From contig NZ_LZIS01000155.1 in NCBI RefSeq assembly GCF_001667015.1, positions 1 to 64,000 of the forward strand: a stretch of 64,000 bases of DNA, read 5' to 3'. Positions 33,607 to 44,894 of the stretch are shown piece after piece (position 1 is the stretch's first letter; every line of letters begins with the position of its first letter). The notes under the pieces are model-generated. The model searched no databases, was not told the DNA's origin, and was given only the letters and a program-made list of their open reading frames with translations. A program made the position numbers and the translations under genes. The stretch comes from Mycobacterium sp. E3198 (GTDB taxonomy: Bacteria; Actinomycetota; Actinomycetes; Mycobacteriales; Mycobacteriaceae).

Positions 33607-34592
33607 TGCCGTTCACCGAAGAGGTTCTGGACGGCCGCGACGATCTGGGCGGTTTGCGGCAGGGCCGCCTGTTCCAGGTGCTTCGCGTACGGCATCGGGA
33701 CCTCGGCGCTGCACACCCGGGCGATGGGGGCGTCCAGGTCGTAGAAAGCGCCCTCCACGACCCGCGCGGTGATCTCCGCGGCGAGACTGCCGCTGCGCCA
33801 GGCCTCGTCGACGACGACGAGGCGATGCGTCTTGCGCACGGAGTCGAGGATGGTGTCCTCGTCGAGGGGCCGCAGGATCCGCAGATCGATCACCTCGCAG
33901 TCGATTCCGGCCAGCGACAGCTCGTTGGCGGCGTCGAGCGCCTTCCAGAGCGAGCCGCCGTAGGCCGCCACCGTCACATCGGTGCCGCTGCGCCGGACGG
34001 CCGCCCGCCGGATGTCGGTGGGCCCGAGGTCGTCCTCGATGTCCGACGAGGTGTTGTAGAGCTGGACGTGCTCGAAGATCACCACGGGGTCCGGATCGGC
34101 CAGCGCCGGGCCCAGCATGCCGTAGGCGTCCTCGACGGTGGCGGGTGCCAGCACCTTGATGCCGGGGATGTGGGCGTACCAGGGCTCCAGGCTGTGCGAG
34201 TGCTGGGCGGCGAGCTGGCGCCCGGCGCCCGTGGCCATCCGGACGACGAGCGGGACGGAGAACTGCCCGCCCGACATGTGGCGAAGGGCCGCAGCGGTGT
34301 TGACGATCTGGTCGAGCGCCAGCAGGCTGAAGTTCACGGTCATGACTTCGACGATCGGGCGCAGCCCGCCCAGGGCGGCCCCGATTCCGATCCCGACGAA
34401 GCCCAGTTCCGACAGCGGGGTGTCGCGCACCCGCTCGGGCCCGAATTCCTCCAGCAGGCCCTTGGACGCCGCGTACGTTCCGCCGTACCGCCCGACGTCC
34501 TCTCCCATCAGCACGACGCGCGGGTCGTCGCGCATCGCGTCACGCATGGCGTCGTGCACCGCGGCGCGGTAGGTGGTCTTCGTCGTCTTCAT
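33603..34592 (-). CDS. 2-oxoacid dehydrogenase E1 component, beta subunit
   Basis: 329 residues from the ATG at 34592. Transketolase-like features are visible: [56 protein letters not shown] and the C-terminal [15 protein letters not shown]. The sequence type is that of acetoin/pyruvate/branched-chain E1 beta. The [10 protein letters not shown] segment resembles pyruvate and acetoin enzymes more than branched-chain ones, so a short 2-oxoacid or acetoin is the likely substrate. It overlaps the E1 alpha stop and the E2 start by 4 bp each. Confidence 0.92.
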   Translation of the reverse strand: MKTTKTTYRAAVHDAMRDAMRDDPRVVLMGEDVGRYGGTYAASKGLLEEFGPERVRDTPLSELGFVGIGIGAALGGLRPIVEVMTVNFSLLALDQIVNTAAALRHMSGGQFSVPLVVRMATGAGRQLAAQHSHSLEPWYAHIPGIKVLAPATVEDAYGMLGPALADPDPVVIFEHVQLYNTSSDIEDDLGPTDIRRAAVRRSGTDVTVAAYGGSLWKALDAANELSLAGIDCEVIDLRILRPLDEDTILDSVRKTHRLVVVDEAWRSGSLAAEITARVVEGAFYDLDAPIARVCSAEVPMPYAKHLEQAALPQTAQIVAAVQNLFGERQ

Positions 34593-35559
34593 CGCGCCGC
34601 CTCCGCGGGTGTGAGGACGTCGCGTTCGAGATCCGCCACGTCCTCCCATGTTCCGGCCTCGGCGAAGGCCACCGCGGCCTCGATCTCGGCGGCGGCCGCG
34701 TCCTCGATCTCGCGCACATCGTCCTCGGACAGTGTGCCGTCGCCCAGGCACTTCTCGGTGAACGAGCGGATCGGGTCGCGGTGCCGCCACTGCTCGACCT
34801 CGGCCTTCTCCCGGTACAGCTCGGGGTCGAACATCGAATGCGCCCGGAACCGGTAGGTGCGGAACTCGATGAAAAACGGCCCGCCGGTGTCGCGGACGTG
34901 GTCGACGCCCTGCTGCGCGGCGACATGGCACGCCTCGACGTCCATCCCGTCCACGGCCATCGTGGGGACCCGGTACGACGCGGCCTTGACGGTGAGGTCG
35001 GTCTGCGACTGCGCCCGGTCCAGGGCGGTGCCCATCGCGTAAAGGTTGTTCTCGCAACAGAACAGCACCGGCAGGTTCCACAGTGCGGCCATGTTCAGCG
35101 ACTCGTGAAACGCGCCCTCGGCCACCGCGCCGTCGCCGAAGTAGCAGGCCGTCACCCGCTTCTGCTGCAGCATGGCGTCGGCCAGGGCGATGCCCACGGC
35201 CAGCGGCAGGCCGCCGGCGACGATCGCGTTGCCGCCGTAGAACCGCTTGGACGCGTCGAACAGATGCATCGAGCCGCCGCGGCCGCGCGAGCAGCCCTCC
35301 TGCTTGCCGAACATCTCGGCCATGATCGAGGTCATCGGGATGCCGCGCAGCAGCGCGTGCGCGTGCTCGCGGTACGTCGCGACCACCGCGTCGTCGTCGG
35401 CCAGCGCGCGCAACGCACCGGCGGCGACGGCCTCCTCACCGACATAGAGATGCAGGAACCCGCGAATCTTGGCCGCGCTGTAAAGTTCCGCGCATTTCTC
35501 CTCCATGTGGCGCACCCGGATCATGTCGGACAACAGCTCATGGGCCAGCTTGGTGTCAG

Positions 35560-35563
<4 letters not shown>
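34589..35563 (-). CDS. 2-oxoacid dehydrogenase E1 component, alpha subunit
   Basis: 324 residues from the ATG at 35563, which overlaps the CoA-ligase stop (ATGA). The thiamine-diphosphate motif is complete ([18 protein letters not shown], then [11 protein letters not shown]), as is the loop [10 protein letters not shown] and the [13 protein letters not shown] segment. With E1 beta it decarboxylates a 2-oxoacid and reductively acylates the lipoyl group of E2. The nearest classes are pyruvate and acetoin dehydrogenases. Confidence 0.93.
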
Positions 35564-37359
<1,796 letters not shown>

Positions 37360-37465
37360 GGGGGGCCCTTTTCTTCTCGTCTGGGCACCCCCATCGTTTG
37401 CCGGGCCCTCGATTCCGCAATAGAGACGAAAGTCATCAAACGGACGCGGGCCCATCGACCTCGTG

Positions 37466-37485
37466 CAGGGGACCAAGGACCCTGG
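37466..37485. promoter_or_regulatory. DosR-box-like sequence between CoA ligase and Acg gene
   Basis: CAGGGGACCAAGGACCCTGG keeps GGGAC and ACCC in the two halves of the DosR consensus and is itself nearly palindromic. It lies between divergent genes and could serve both. Confidence 0.6.
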
Positions 37486-37539
37486 CGCGCGGTGCGCACA
37501 TGCCCGAAGGTCGATGTGGGGCAGGAAGTGAGTGGGCGA

Positions 37540-38529
37540 ATGACGCAGACGATGGTGGACATCGGCGTGATCACCGGCGCCGTCGAGTTGGCGTGCCGAG
37601 CTCCCTCCCTGCACAACATCCAGCCCTGGCGCTGGGTTGCGGGCGGCACGAGCGTCGAGTTGTTCCTCGACCCGGATCGAACGGTCACCGCGACCGACAG
37701 GTCGGGCCGCGAGGCGATCATCAGCTGTGGCGCCGCGCTCGATCACTTTCGCGTCGCGATGGCCGCGGCGGGGTGGGACACCAACGTCGATCCATTTCCC
37801 AACCCGAACAACCTCGATCACCTCGCCTCGGTCGACTTTGCCCCGGTCGACTTCGTGGCGCAGGCACGGCGGGACCGCGCCGACGCGATTGCGCATCGGC
37901 GGACCAGCCGGCTGCCGTTCGGCGCCCCCAAGCATTGGGGATCCTTCGAACCGGTGTTGCGGAGCACCTTTGACAAGGACGCTGTCTTCCTCGACGTGCT
38001 GACCGACAACGCGCGCCCGCAGTTGGCCGACGCGTCGCGGCTCACGGACTCGCTGCGCCGCTACGACGATTCGTATCAGCACGAATTGCTCTGGTGGACA
38101 TCGCCGTTGCGGGAGGCGGAGGGCATACCCGACACCGCGCTCGTGTCGCAGTCGGACGCCCGCCGGGTCGACGTCAACCGCCGGTTTCCCGTCGACGCGT
38201 CCGACGAGCGCAGCTCGGCGGGCACCTACGACCAGGCGAAGATCCTCGTGCTGTCCACCCCGCTGGACACCCGCGCCGACGCCCTGAATTCCGGCGCGGC
38301 GCTGTCGGCGATCCTGCTGGAGTGCACGATGGCCGGACTGGCGACGTGCCCGGTCACTCACCTCACGGAGCTGGTGTCCAGCCGGGACATCATCGCCGAT
38401 CTCACCGGCCGTCGCGCGGCGGTGCCCCAGGTTCTGATCCGGGTCGGCGTCGAACCCGAGGGCGAGCCGGAGCCCGCGCCGACCCCGCGGCGGCCGTTGA
38501 CCGACGTGCTGGAGATTCGCCGGCCATGA
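37540..38529 (+). CDS. acg: Acg-family nitroreductase, Rv2032-like
   Basis: 329 residues from the ATG at 37540; an in-frame GTG at 37528 is possible. The N-terminal half ([41 protein letters not shown]) and the [14 protein letters not shown] and [14 protein letters not shown] segments are those of Acg (Rv2032), including the MxxTMVxxxVI-type N-terminus. Of the four Acg paralogues here this and the one at 55714 look closest to Rv2032. A DosR-like box lies 55 bp upstream. The stop overlaps the DUF1918 gene start (ATGA). Confidence 0.9.
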   Translation: MTQTMVDIGVITGAVELACRAPSLHNIQPWRWVAGGTSVELFLDPDRTVTATDRSGREAIISCGAALDHFRVAMAAAGWDTNVDPFPNPNNLDHLASVDFAPVDFVAQARRDRADAIAHRRTSRLPFGAPKHWGSFEPVLRSTFDKDAVFLDVLTDNARPQLADASRLTDSLRRYDDSYQHELLWWTSPLREAEGIPDTALVSQSDARRVDVNRRFPVDASDERSSAGTYDQAKILVLSTPLDTRADALNSGAALSAILLECTMAGLATCPVTHLTELVSSRDIIADLTGRRAAVPQVLIRVGVEPEGEPEPAPTPRRPLTDVLEIRRP

Positions 38530-38795
38530 AAGCGAAAGTCGGGGACTGGCTGGTGATCAAGGGCGGCACGATCGGTCGCCGGGACCTGCGCGGGCTGATC
38601 ACCGAGGTCGGATCGCCGGAAGGCGAGCCGCCGTACCAGGTTCGGTGGCTGGACACCGACGAACGGGCGACGGTGTACCCGGGTCCGGACGCGATCGTCG
38701 TCACCGCGGCCGAGCAGCAGGCCGCCGACGAGCGGGCGCGGTCACGGTTTGTCGCGATGCAGGCGGCCATCTCCGCCCAGGCCCATGGCCACTGA
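38526..38795 (+). CDS. DUF1918 domain protein
   Basis: 89 residues from the ATG at 38526. The protein is a short SH3-like beta barrel with the family pattern [20 protein letters not shown], then [21 protein letters not shown], and a charged helical tail. DUF1918 proteins are small and common in actinobacteria, function unknown. It overlaps the Acg gene by 4 bp and the next small gene by 11 bp, so its translation is coupled to both. Confidence 0.87.
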   Translation: MKAKVGDWLVIKGGTIGRRDLRGLITEVGSPEGEPPYQVRWLDTDERATVYPGPDAIVVTAAEQQAADERARSRFVAMQAAISAQAHGH

Positions 38796-39039
38796 AACGG
38801 CCTCGCTGCCAAGCGGTCCGCCGATCCTGACCGACGGCGACGTCGACGCGCTCGCGTGGCAATTCCTGCACTCGTCCTACGCCTGCGACGACTACGCCGA
38901 TTGGCCGCTGGATCGCCGCCTCGACGGCTTTCTCCGCCGCGAGGGGCTGGTCCGGCTCGTCGAAGACGGCGACACCTACGGCCTGATCCTGGACCGGGTG
39001 ATGGCCTACATCGCCGCTCGGGCCCGGCTTTCCGACTAG
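38785..39039 (+). CDS. Small acidic hypothetical protein
   Basis: 84 residues from the ATG at 38785, overlapping the DUF1918 gene by 11 bp. The protein is rich in Asp, Trp and Arg (LTDGDVDALAWQFLHSSYA, DDYADWPLDRRLDGFLRREG) and appears to be a compact helical domain. I do not recognise a named family. Its placement as the third gene in an Acg operon suggests a role in the same hypoxic response. The last codons and the stop lie within a 30-bp sequence repeated 111 bp downstream. Confidence 0.65.
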   Translation: MATETASLPSGPPILTDGDVDALAWQFLHSSYACDDYADWPLDRRLDGFLRREGLVRLVEDGDTYGLILDRVMAYIAARARLSD

Positions 39040-39048
39040 CGATCGCGC
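39019..39048 (+). repeat. 30-bp direct repeat, copy 1
   Basis: The 30 bases here, beginning CGGGCCCGGCTTTCCGACTA, are repeated exactly at 39130-39159. Copy 1 contains the last codons and stop of the small gene at 38785-39039. Confidence 0.9.
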
Positions 39049-39129
39049 TTTGAAGAAGCGAAATCGACATTAGCGTGCATCTCTCTTGAACTTTTCCGCG
39101 CTGGCGTCGATCTCGACAAACACTCGCCG

Positions 39130-39159
39130 CGGGCCCGGCTTTCCGACTAGCGATCGCGC
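39130..39159 (+). repeat. 30-bp direct repeat, copy 2
   Basis: Exact copy of 39019-39048, offset by 111 bp. The 81 bp between the copies are less GC-rich than the surroundings and carry no gene, so a small insertion or a partial tandem duplication is likely. Confidence 0.9.
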
Positions 39160-39179
39160 GGCGACGAACGACCCGCAAC

Positions 39180-39199
39180 GCCGGGACTTCGGTCCCTAT
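39180..39199. promoter_or_regulatory. DosR box before the Rv2030c-type gene
   Basis: GCCGGGACTTCGGTCCCTAT matches the DosR consensus in about 14 of 20 positions, with GGGACTT and GTCCC intact. It ends 32 bp before the start codon. Confidence 0.75.
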
Positions 39200-39231
39200 C
39201 GCCGAGTGCGGTCGACTGATCGGATGGCACC

Positions 39232-41283
39232 ATGACCAGAGCAGCCGACGCCACCCGGCGCTCGCCGCGGCGGGTGTTCCGCGACCGCCGCGAGGCCGGC
39301 CGGGTGCTGGCAAGCCTTCTCGGCGCCTACCGCGACCGGGGGGACGTGATCGTCCTCGGCCTGGCGCGCGGTGGGGTCCCCGTCGCATGGGAGGTGGCGG
39401 CCGCGCTGCGCGCCCCCCTCGACGCGTTCATCGTGCGCAAGCTCGGCGCCCCCGGCCACGAGGAGTTCGCGGTCGGCGCCCTGGCGAGCGGGGGTCGGGT
39501 CGTGGTGAACGACGACGTGGTGCGGGGTCTGCGCATCACACCGCAGGAACTGCGCGCGATCGCCGAGCGCGAAGGACGCGAGCTCGTCCGCCGCGAGGCG
39601 GCCTACCGCGACGGACGGCCGCCCGTCGAGGTGGCCGGCAAGACCGTCATCCTCGTCGACGACGGATTGGCCACCGGCGCAAGCATGTTCGCGGCGGTGC
39701 AGGCGCTCCGCGAAGCCGAGCCCGCGCACATCGTCATCGCCGTGCCCGCCGCGCCCGAATCGACCTGCCGGGAGTTCGCCGGCCTCGTCGACGACATGGT
39801 GTGCGCCTCGATGCCCACCCCGTTCCTCGCGGTGGGGGAGTCGTTCTGGGATTTCCGCCAGGTCAGCGACGACGAGGTGCGCCAGCTGCTCGCCACCCCG
39901 ACGACCGGTGCCGCGGCGGCCCGGCCGGCGGCGCGGACCCCGGCGGAGGTGGTTCGCGGCGTGGCCATCGACGCGCCCCAGGGTCTGCCGCCCCGCGAGG
40001 CGCTCGAGGAGCTGATCGGCGACGCGCGGGTCGTGTTGATCGGCGAAAGCTCGCACGGGACACACGAGTTCTACGAAGCCAGGGCCGCCATCACCAAGTG
40101 GCTGATCGAGGAGAAGGGCTTTTGCGCCGTCGCGGCGGAGGCGGACTGGCCCGACGCCTACCGGGTCAATCGGTACGTGCGCGGGCTCGGGGACGACAAG
40201 AGCGCCGATGAGGCGCTGAGCGGATTCGAGCGCTTCCCGGCCTGGATGTGGCGCAACACCGTCGTCAGCGATTTCGCCGACTGGCTGCGCGCCTACAACC
40301 GGCTGCACGAGTCGAACGGCCGTCGGCAGGCCGGCTTCTACGGCCTGGACCTCTACAGCCTGCACCGGTCCATGGGCGAGGTGATCGCCTACCTGGACAA
40401 GATCGACCCGACGGCGGCCGCGCGGGCACGGGAGCGGTACGGCTGTTTCGACCACACCTCGGCCGATGACGGTCAGGCGTACGGCTTTTCGGCGGCGTTC
40501 GGCGCCGGCCCCTCGTGCGAGCAGGAAGCGATCGAGCAGCTGGTCGAGATCCAGCGCAACGCACTGGCCTATGCACGCGCCGACGGGCTGCTGGCCGAGG
40601 ACGAACTGTTCTACGCCGAGCAGAACGCGCAAACGGTCCGCAACGCGGAGGCGTACTACCGCGCGATGTTCAGCGGGCGCGTCACGTCGTGGAACCTGCG
40701 CGACAAGCACATGGCGCAAACCCTTGAGGCGCTGCTGACGCACCTGGACCGCCACAGGGACGTTCAGGACGCGCCCTCGGCCCGAATCGTGGTGTGGGCC
40801 CACAACTCTCACGTCGGCGACGCGCGGGCGACCGAGGTGTGGGCCGACGGGCAGCTCACGCTCGGTCAGCTGGCGCGGCAGCGCTACGGCGATGACGCGC
40901 GCCTGATCGGGTTCAGCACGTATGCGGGCACGGTGACCGCCGCCAGCGACTGGGGCGGCGCCGCCGAGCGGAAAGTCGTGCGCCCGGCGCTGGGCGGCAG
41001 CATCGAGGAACTGTTGCACGAGACGGGCCACAGCGCGTTCTTGGTGTCGGCGCTGCTGAGCCCCGAAGCCACCGAGCCGCTCAGCGCGGTTCGGCTGGGA
41101 CGGGCCATCGGCGTGATCTACCGACCCGAGACGGAACGGCAAAGCCACTACTTCCACGTCCGGCCCGCCGACCAGTTCGACGCGATGATCCACATCGACC
41201 AGACCCGCGCGCTCGAGCCCCTCGAGGTGACCAGCGTCTGGGTCGCCGGCGAAACGCCGGAGACTTACCCGACCGGCCTGTAG
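39232..41283 (+). CDS. Phosphoribosyltransferase-erythromycin esterase fusion, Rv2030c orthologue
   Basis: 683 residues. Residues 1-220 are a phosphoribosyltransferase-like domain ([19 protein letters not shown] and the PRPP loop [14 protein letters not shown]). Residues 250-680 are an erythromycin-esterase-type hydrolase ([51 protein letters not shown] with its catalytic His/Glu). The whole chain, including the end ETYPTGL, follows Rv2030c, a DosR-regulon protein of unknown substrate. A DosR box lies just upstream and pfkB follows after 24 bp, the same order as in M. tuberculosis. Confidence 0.95.
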   Translation: MTRAADATRRSPRRVFRDRREAGRVLASLLGAYRDRGDVIVLGLARGGVPVAWEVAAALRAPLDAFIVRKLGAPGHEEFAVGALASGGRVVVNDDVVRGLRITPQELRAIAEREGRELVRREAAYRDGRPPVEVAGKTVILVDDGLATGASMFAAVQALREAEPAHIVIAVPAAPESTCREFAGLVDDMVCASMPTPFLAVGESFWDFRQVSDDEVRQLLATPTTGAAAARPAARTPAEVVRGVAIDAPQGLPPREALEELIGDARVVLIGESSHGTHEFYEARAAITKWLIEEKGFCAVAAEADWPDAYRVNRYVRGLGDDKSADEALSGFERFPAWMWRNTVVSDFADWLRAYNRLHESNGRRQAGFYGLDLYSLHRSMGEVIAYLDKIDPTAAARARERYGCFDHTSADDGQAYGFSAAFGAGPSCEQEAIEQLVEIQRNALAYARADGLLAEDELFYAEQNAQTVRNAEAYYRAMFSGRVTSWNLRDKHMAQTLEALLTHLDRHRDVQDAPSARIVVWAHNSHVGDARATEVWADGQLTLGQLARQRYGDDARLIGFSTYAGTVTAASDWGGAAERKVVRPALGGSIEELLHETGHSAFLVSALLSPEATEPLSAVRLGRAIGVIYRPETERQSHYFHVRPADQFDAMIHIDQTRALEPLEVTSVWVAGETPETYPTGL

Positions 41284-41307
41284 CCGTCCCGACGACCCGG
41301 AGTGACC

Positions 41308-42300
41308 ATGCAGACGCCCGCACCGCCGCCTGCGAGCCGGCCGCAAATCGTCACGTTGACCATGAATCCGGCTCTGGACATCACGACGAGCGTCGACGTC
41401 GTGCGCCCGACGGACAAACTGCGCTGCGCGGCCACCCGGTACGACGCGGGGGGCGGCGGCATCAATGTCGCGCACGTCGCCTATGTGCTCGGCGGATCGG
41501 TGCTGGCGGTTTTCCCCGCGGGCGGAACGACCGGTGGCCTGATCGCGAAGCTGCTGGGCGACGAGGGCGTGCCGTTCTGGCAGGTCCCGATCGCCGCGGC
41601 CACCCGGGAGAGCTTCACCGTCAACGAAGCCACCAGCGGCCAGCAATACCGGTTTGTGCTGCCGGGGCCGCAGCTGACCTTGCGCGAACAGGCGCATTGC
41701 CTCGAGCAACTGCGGACCGCGGCCAAATCGGCCGAGTTCGTGGTGGCCAGCGGCAGCCTGCCGCCGGGCGTCACCGCCGACTTCTACCAGCGGGTCGCCG
41801 ACATGTGCCGGCAACTGGGCGTCCGCCTCATCCTGGACACCTCCGGCGGCGGCCTGCGGCACGTGTCCTCCGGGGTGTTCCTGCTCAAGGCGAGCGTGCG
41901 CGAGCTGCGGGAGTGCGTCGGGCGCCCGCTGGAAACCGAGGCCGAGCAACTCGGCGCCGCCCACGAACTCGTCGATGACGGCCGGGCGGAAGTGGTGCTG
42001 GTGTCCTTGGGATCACACGGCGCGCTGCTCGCCACACGGCATGGCAGCCAGCGCTTTTCAGCGGTTCCGATGCCGGGGGGCAGCGGCGTCGGGGCCGGCG
42101 ACGCGATGGTCGCCGCCATCGCGGTCGGCCTCTGCAGGGGCTGGCCACTGGTCAAAGCCGTGCGGCTGGGCATCGCCGCGGGTGCGGCCATGCTGATGAC
42201 GCCCGGAACGGCCTCCTGCAGTCGGGCCGATGTGGAGATGCTCTTCGCGGCCACCGCCGAACCGTGCGACATCCCTACTGACGAACGGCTTCCCAGATAA
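41308..42300 (+). CDS. pfkB: 6-phosphofructokinase B (Rv2029c orthologue)
   Basis: 330 residues of the PfkB/ribokinase family. The N-terminal TLTMNPALDITTSVDVVRPT, the sugar-binding GGGGINVAH, and the C-terminal ATP/catalytic motif GVGAGDAMVAAIAVGL (with the base Asp) are complete. It phosphorylates fructose 6-phosphate or a related sugar phosphate such as tagatose 6-phosphate. The ATG at 41308 is chosen over the GTG at 41302 because CGGAG lies five bases upstream of it. It is the second gene of the Rv2030c-pfkB-Rv2028c series. Confidence 0.95.
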   Translation: MQTPAPPPASRPQIVTLTMNPALDITTSVDVVRPTDKLRCAATRYDAGGGGINVAHVAYVLGGSVLAVFPAGGTTGGLIAKLLGDEGVPFWQVPIAAATRESFTVNEATSGQQYRFVLPGPQLTLREQAHCLEQLRTAAKSAEFVVASGSLPPGVTADFYQRVADMCRQLGVRLILDTSGGGLRHVSSGVFLLKASVRELRECVGRPLETEAEQLGAAHELVDDGRAEVVLVSLGSHGALLATRHGSQRFSAVPMPGGSGVGAGDAMVAAIAVGLCRGWPLVKAVRLGIAAGAAMLMTPGTASCSRADVEMLFAATAEPCDIPTDERLPR

Positions 42301-42372
42301 GGCCTAACGACTCCTGTCCGACGAGCGGCGGCGCAATAGCCTGAGAGGGAGTGGAACGAGTCAGGAGCCGAC

Positions 42373-43143
42373 ATGAACCAGCTGGACGCCAAGTCGGTGG
42401 TCGTGGGCATCAACGGTTCGCAGGCCGCGGTCAACGCAGCGAAGTGGACGATCGAAGAGGCGGTGAGCCGGCAGCTGCCGTTGCGCCTCGTCTACGTCAT
42501 CCCCCGACGGGGGGCGGAATTCGGGTCGGCGCCCATTTCCGAGTGGGAGCTCGAGCGCGCCGAAACGGCGCTGTCCCAGGCGGAGTCCGCCGTGCAGAAG
42601 GCGAAAAAGCCGGTCGAGATCGACACGGCCGTCCTCTCGGGCGATCCCGGGCAGGTGTTGATCGATGAATCGCACGACGCCGCGCTGGTCTGCGTGGGCA
42701 CCTCGCGGCGGGGCTGGGCGTCCGACGGATTGCTGGGGCCGACGGCCACCGCGCTGGTGGCCGAAGCGCAATGCCCGGTCGCGATCATCCGAACCAATCC
42801 CGACGGTTCGCCGACCGAGCTCGGGGTGATCGCCGTGGTGCTCAACGACGAGCCGGACAACGACGAAGTCGTGCACCAGGCCATGGAGCAGGGCCGACGC
42901 CGCCACGCCACCGTCCGCCAGATCGACCGGCGCCTGAACAGTTGGGTCCGGCGCTACCCGGACGTGCACGTCCAGACCGTCGCCGCGGGCACCGGGGTGA
43001 AAACCGGCGAGAAGCACACCGGCGCCATCGAACTGGCGGTGGTGGGGAGCGCCGACGCCGCCGAGATCGCCGGTCTGGCCACCCCGAACTGCCATCCGAT
43101 CGTGGGCTACCCCGACTGTTCGGTGCTTGTGGTCCGCCACTAG
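42373..43143 (+). CDS. Universal stress protein, Rv2028c-type
   Basis: 256 residues, a tandem USP. The first domain is canonical (SVVVGINGSQAAVNAAKWTIEEA and the CVGTSRRGWASDGLLGPTATALV region), while the second is shortened and lacks most of the ATP-binding glycines (AVVGSADAAEIAGL). It matches Rv2028c in position after pfkB and in size. USPs of this kind bind ATP and help growth arrest in hypoxia. GTCAGGAGCC precedes the ATG. Confidence 0.92.
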   Translation: MNQLDAKSVVVGINGSQAAVNAAKWTIEEAVSRQLPLRLVYVIPRRGAEFGSAPISEWELERAETALSQAESAVQKAKKPVEIDTAVLSGDPGQVLIDESHDAALVCVGTSRRGWASDGLLGPTATALVAEAQCPVAIIRTNPDGSPTELGVIAVVLNDEPDNDEVVHQAMEQGRRRHATVRQIDRRLNSWVRRYPDVHVQTVAAGTGVKTGEKHTGAIELAVVGSADAAEIAGLATPNCHPIVGYPDCSVLVVRH

Positions 43144-43153
43144 AGCCATTTCG

Positions 43154-43963
43154 ATGCCAGAGTTGGCCATTCCGCAATCGGTCGTCGTCGGCATCGACGG
43201 CTCGAAGTCGGCGATGCGGGCGGCGCTCTGGGCGATCGACGAGGCGGTGAGCCGTGACGCGCCCTTACGCCTGTTGTGCGCGGCCGAGCCGGGCGACACG
43301 CGAGAGGCCGCAGCGACGTCGATTCGCCGCGCCGTCAAGGCAATTGAAGCCGCGGGCAAGCCCGTCAAGATAGAAACCGAAGTCGTCCCGGGGCGGGCGA
43401 TCGGATCGCTGATCAGCGCGTCGGCGTCGGCGGCCATGGTGTGCGTCGGCGCGGTCGGCTTGCGCCACTTCCAACCCGGCCGGATGGGTTCCGTCGCGGC
43501 CGCATTGGCGATTTCCGCGCGGTGCCCGGTGGCGATCATTCGAGGCCGCGACGGCCGCCCCGCCGCGGATTCCATCCTCGTCGAACTGGACGGGTCGCCC
43601 GACAACGGAGTCCTGCTGGGCGCCGCCGTCGAGGAGGCCCGGCTGCGCGGCGCGGCCGTCCGGGCGATCATCTGCCGCCGACCCGCGCCGCAAGGCCAGG
43701 CCGAGGACGATCGCCGGGCGCTTGCCGGCCTGGACCGCCGGCTGGCCCGGTGGAAGCGCCGCTATCCGGACCTGCGGGTCGACTCGACGGCCGTGCACGG
43801 CGGCCTGCTCGAGTACCTGACCTACCACCGGAGGTCCGTCGGGTTGGTCGTTGTCGGCGCCCGCAACGGTCAGCAGGTGCGGGAGCTCCTCGGCCCGGCC
43901 GGCAGCGCCGTTCTCCAGGACACCGACTGCTCGGTGCTGATCGTCGATCAGCAGCACTTGTGA
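43154..43963 (+). CDS. Universal stress protein, Rv3134c-type
   Basis: 269 residues with two USP domains (SVVVGIDGSKSAMRAALWAIDEA; CVGAVGLRHFQPGRMGSVAAALA; second half degenerate at the ATP loop). The N-terminal region and the KPVKIETEVVPGRAIGSL segment correspond to Rv3134c, which in M. tuberculosis is the first gene of the Rv3134c-dosR-dosS operon. The same order holds here, with dosR starting 82 bp later. It lies 10 bp after the Rv2028c-type gene, so the pfkB and dosR clusters are joined into one series. Confidence 0.9.
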   Translation: MPELAIPQSVVVGIDGSKSAMRAALWAIDEAVSRDAPLRLLCAAEPGDTREAAATSIRRAVKAIEAAGKPVKIETEVVPGRAIGSLISASASAAMVCVGAVGLRHFQPGRMGSVAAALAISARCPVAIIRGRDGRPAADSILVELDGSPDNGVLLGAAVEEARLRGAAVRAIICRRPAPQGQAEDDRRALAGLDRRLARWKRRYPDLRVDSTAVHGGLLEYLTYHRRSVGLVVVGARNGQQVRELLGPAGSAVLQDTDCSVLIVDQQHL

Positions 43964-44045
43964 GCCCGGGCAACCATAAAACTGTGGGATATTGAGGCGG
44001 GGCTTCACGGCCGTTGCCTCACCCGCCCGGCAGAAAGAATTCGTC

Positions 44046-44708
44046 ATGGTCAAGGTCTTCCTCGTCGATGACCACGAAGTGGTCCGGCGCGGCCTCGCCG
44101 ATCTGCTCGCGTCGGACCCCGAGCTCGAGATCGTCGGCGAAGCCGGGTCCGTGTCGGAGGCCAAAGCCAGAATTCCGGCGCTGCGCCCGGACGTCGCCGT
44201 CCTTGACGTGCGCCTTCCCGACGGGAACGGCATCGAATTGTGCCGCGACCTGGTGTCCGACATTCCGGACCTGCGCTGCCTGATGCTGACCTCCTTCACC
44301 TCCGACGAGGCGATGCTCGAGGCGATCCTGGCGGGTGCCAGCGGCTACGTCGTCAAGGACATCAAAGGCATGGAGCTGGCCCACGCGATCAAGGAGGTCG
44401 GTGCCGGTAAGTCGTTGCTGGACAACCGGGCCGCCGCCGCGCTGATGGCAAAGCTGCGCGGCTCCACGGAACGGGAAGACCCGCTGTCGGGGCTGACCGA
44501 ACAGGAGCGGACGTTGCTCGGGCTGCTCAGTGAAGGTTTGACCAACAGGCAGATCGCCGCGCGGATGTTTCTCGCCGAGAAGACCGTGAAGAACTACGTC
44601 TCGCGTTTGCTGGCCAAATTGGGCATGGAGCGGCGGACGCAGGCGGCGGTGTTCGCCTCCAAGCTGGATCAGCGGTCCGGCCGGCCCACGGAGGGGCCGC
44701 CCGGCTAG
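44046..44708 (+). CDS. dosR: Hypoxia response regulator DosR (DevR)
   Basis: 220 residues from the ATG at 44046, which reproduces the DosR N-terminus [17 protein letters not shown]. The receiver domain has Asp8/Asp9, the phosphorylated Asp54 ([13 protein letters not shown]) and the Lys in [13 protein letters not shown]; the C-terminal LuxR-type HTH is [26 protein letters not shown], cited in part. DosR activates the dormancy regulon by binding 20-bp palindromes. Compared with my recall of the M. tuberculosis protein, the DNA-binding helix is practically identical, so the same box consensus should apply to this window. Confidence 0.97.
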   Translation: MVKVFLVDDHEVVRRGLADLLASDPELEIVGEAGSVSEAKARIPALRPDVAVLDVRLPDGNGIELCRDLVSDIPDLRCLMLTSFTSDEAMLEAILAGASGYVVKDIKGMELAHAIKEVGAGKSLLDNRAAAALMAKLRGSTEREDPLSGLTEQERTLLGLLSEGLTNRQIAARMFLAEKTVKNYVSRLLAKLGMERRTQAAVFASKLDQRSGRPTEGPPG

Positions 44709-44771
44709 TCCGGGTTTGCTGTGAGGTCGGCTTCACGTCGCCGGCGGCCAGCTGGCGCGCGGTCGGTCACC

Positions 44772-44809
44772 TTGGGTGCTTTACCCCCAGGGGTTAAGCT
44801 GACCCCAGG
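44772..44809. promoter_or_regulatory. DosR-like box and palindrome before the sensor kinase
   Basis: TTGGGTGCTTTACCCCCAGG (44772-44791) fits the DosR consensus in about 13 of 20 positions. An overlapping inverted repeat, CCAGGGGT (44787-44794) with ACCCCAGG (44802-44809), follows. Both lie in the 186-bp gap between dosR and the kinase, indicating a separate promoter for the kinase. Confidence 0.4.
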
Positions 44810-44894
44810 CATCTCGCGTCGCTCAATTTCTACGTTTCGGCTTGCCCGGCGCGGGCTGCCCCATCGCTGAAGGCGTCGTGGAGGTGCAGGTCGG

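Noticed and set aside
39049..39129. The 81-bp insert as a complete insertion sequence
   Set aside because: It is far too short for a transposase, has no terminal inverted repeats, and the 30-bp flanking repeats are longer than target duplications.
39196..41964. A 922-codon minus-strand frame opposite the Rv2030c-type gene and pfkB
   Set aside because: Antisense to two clear orthologues, no domain, biased composition; a shadow frame.
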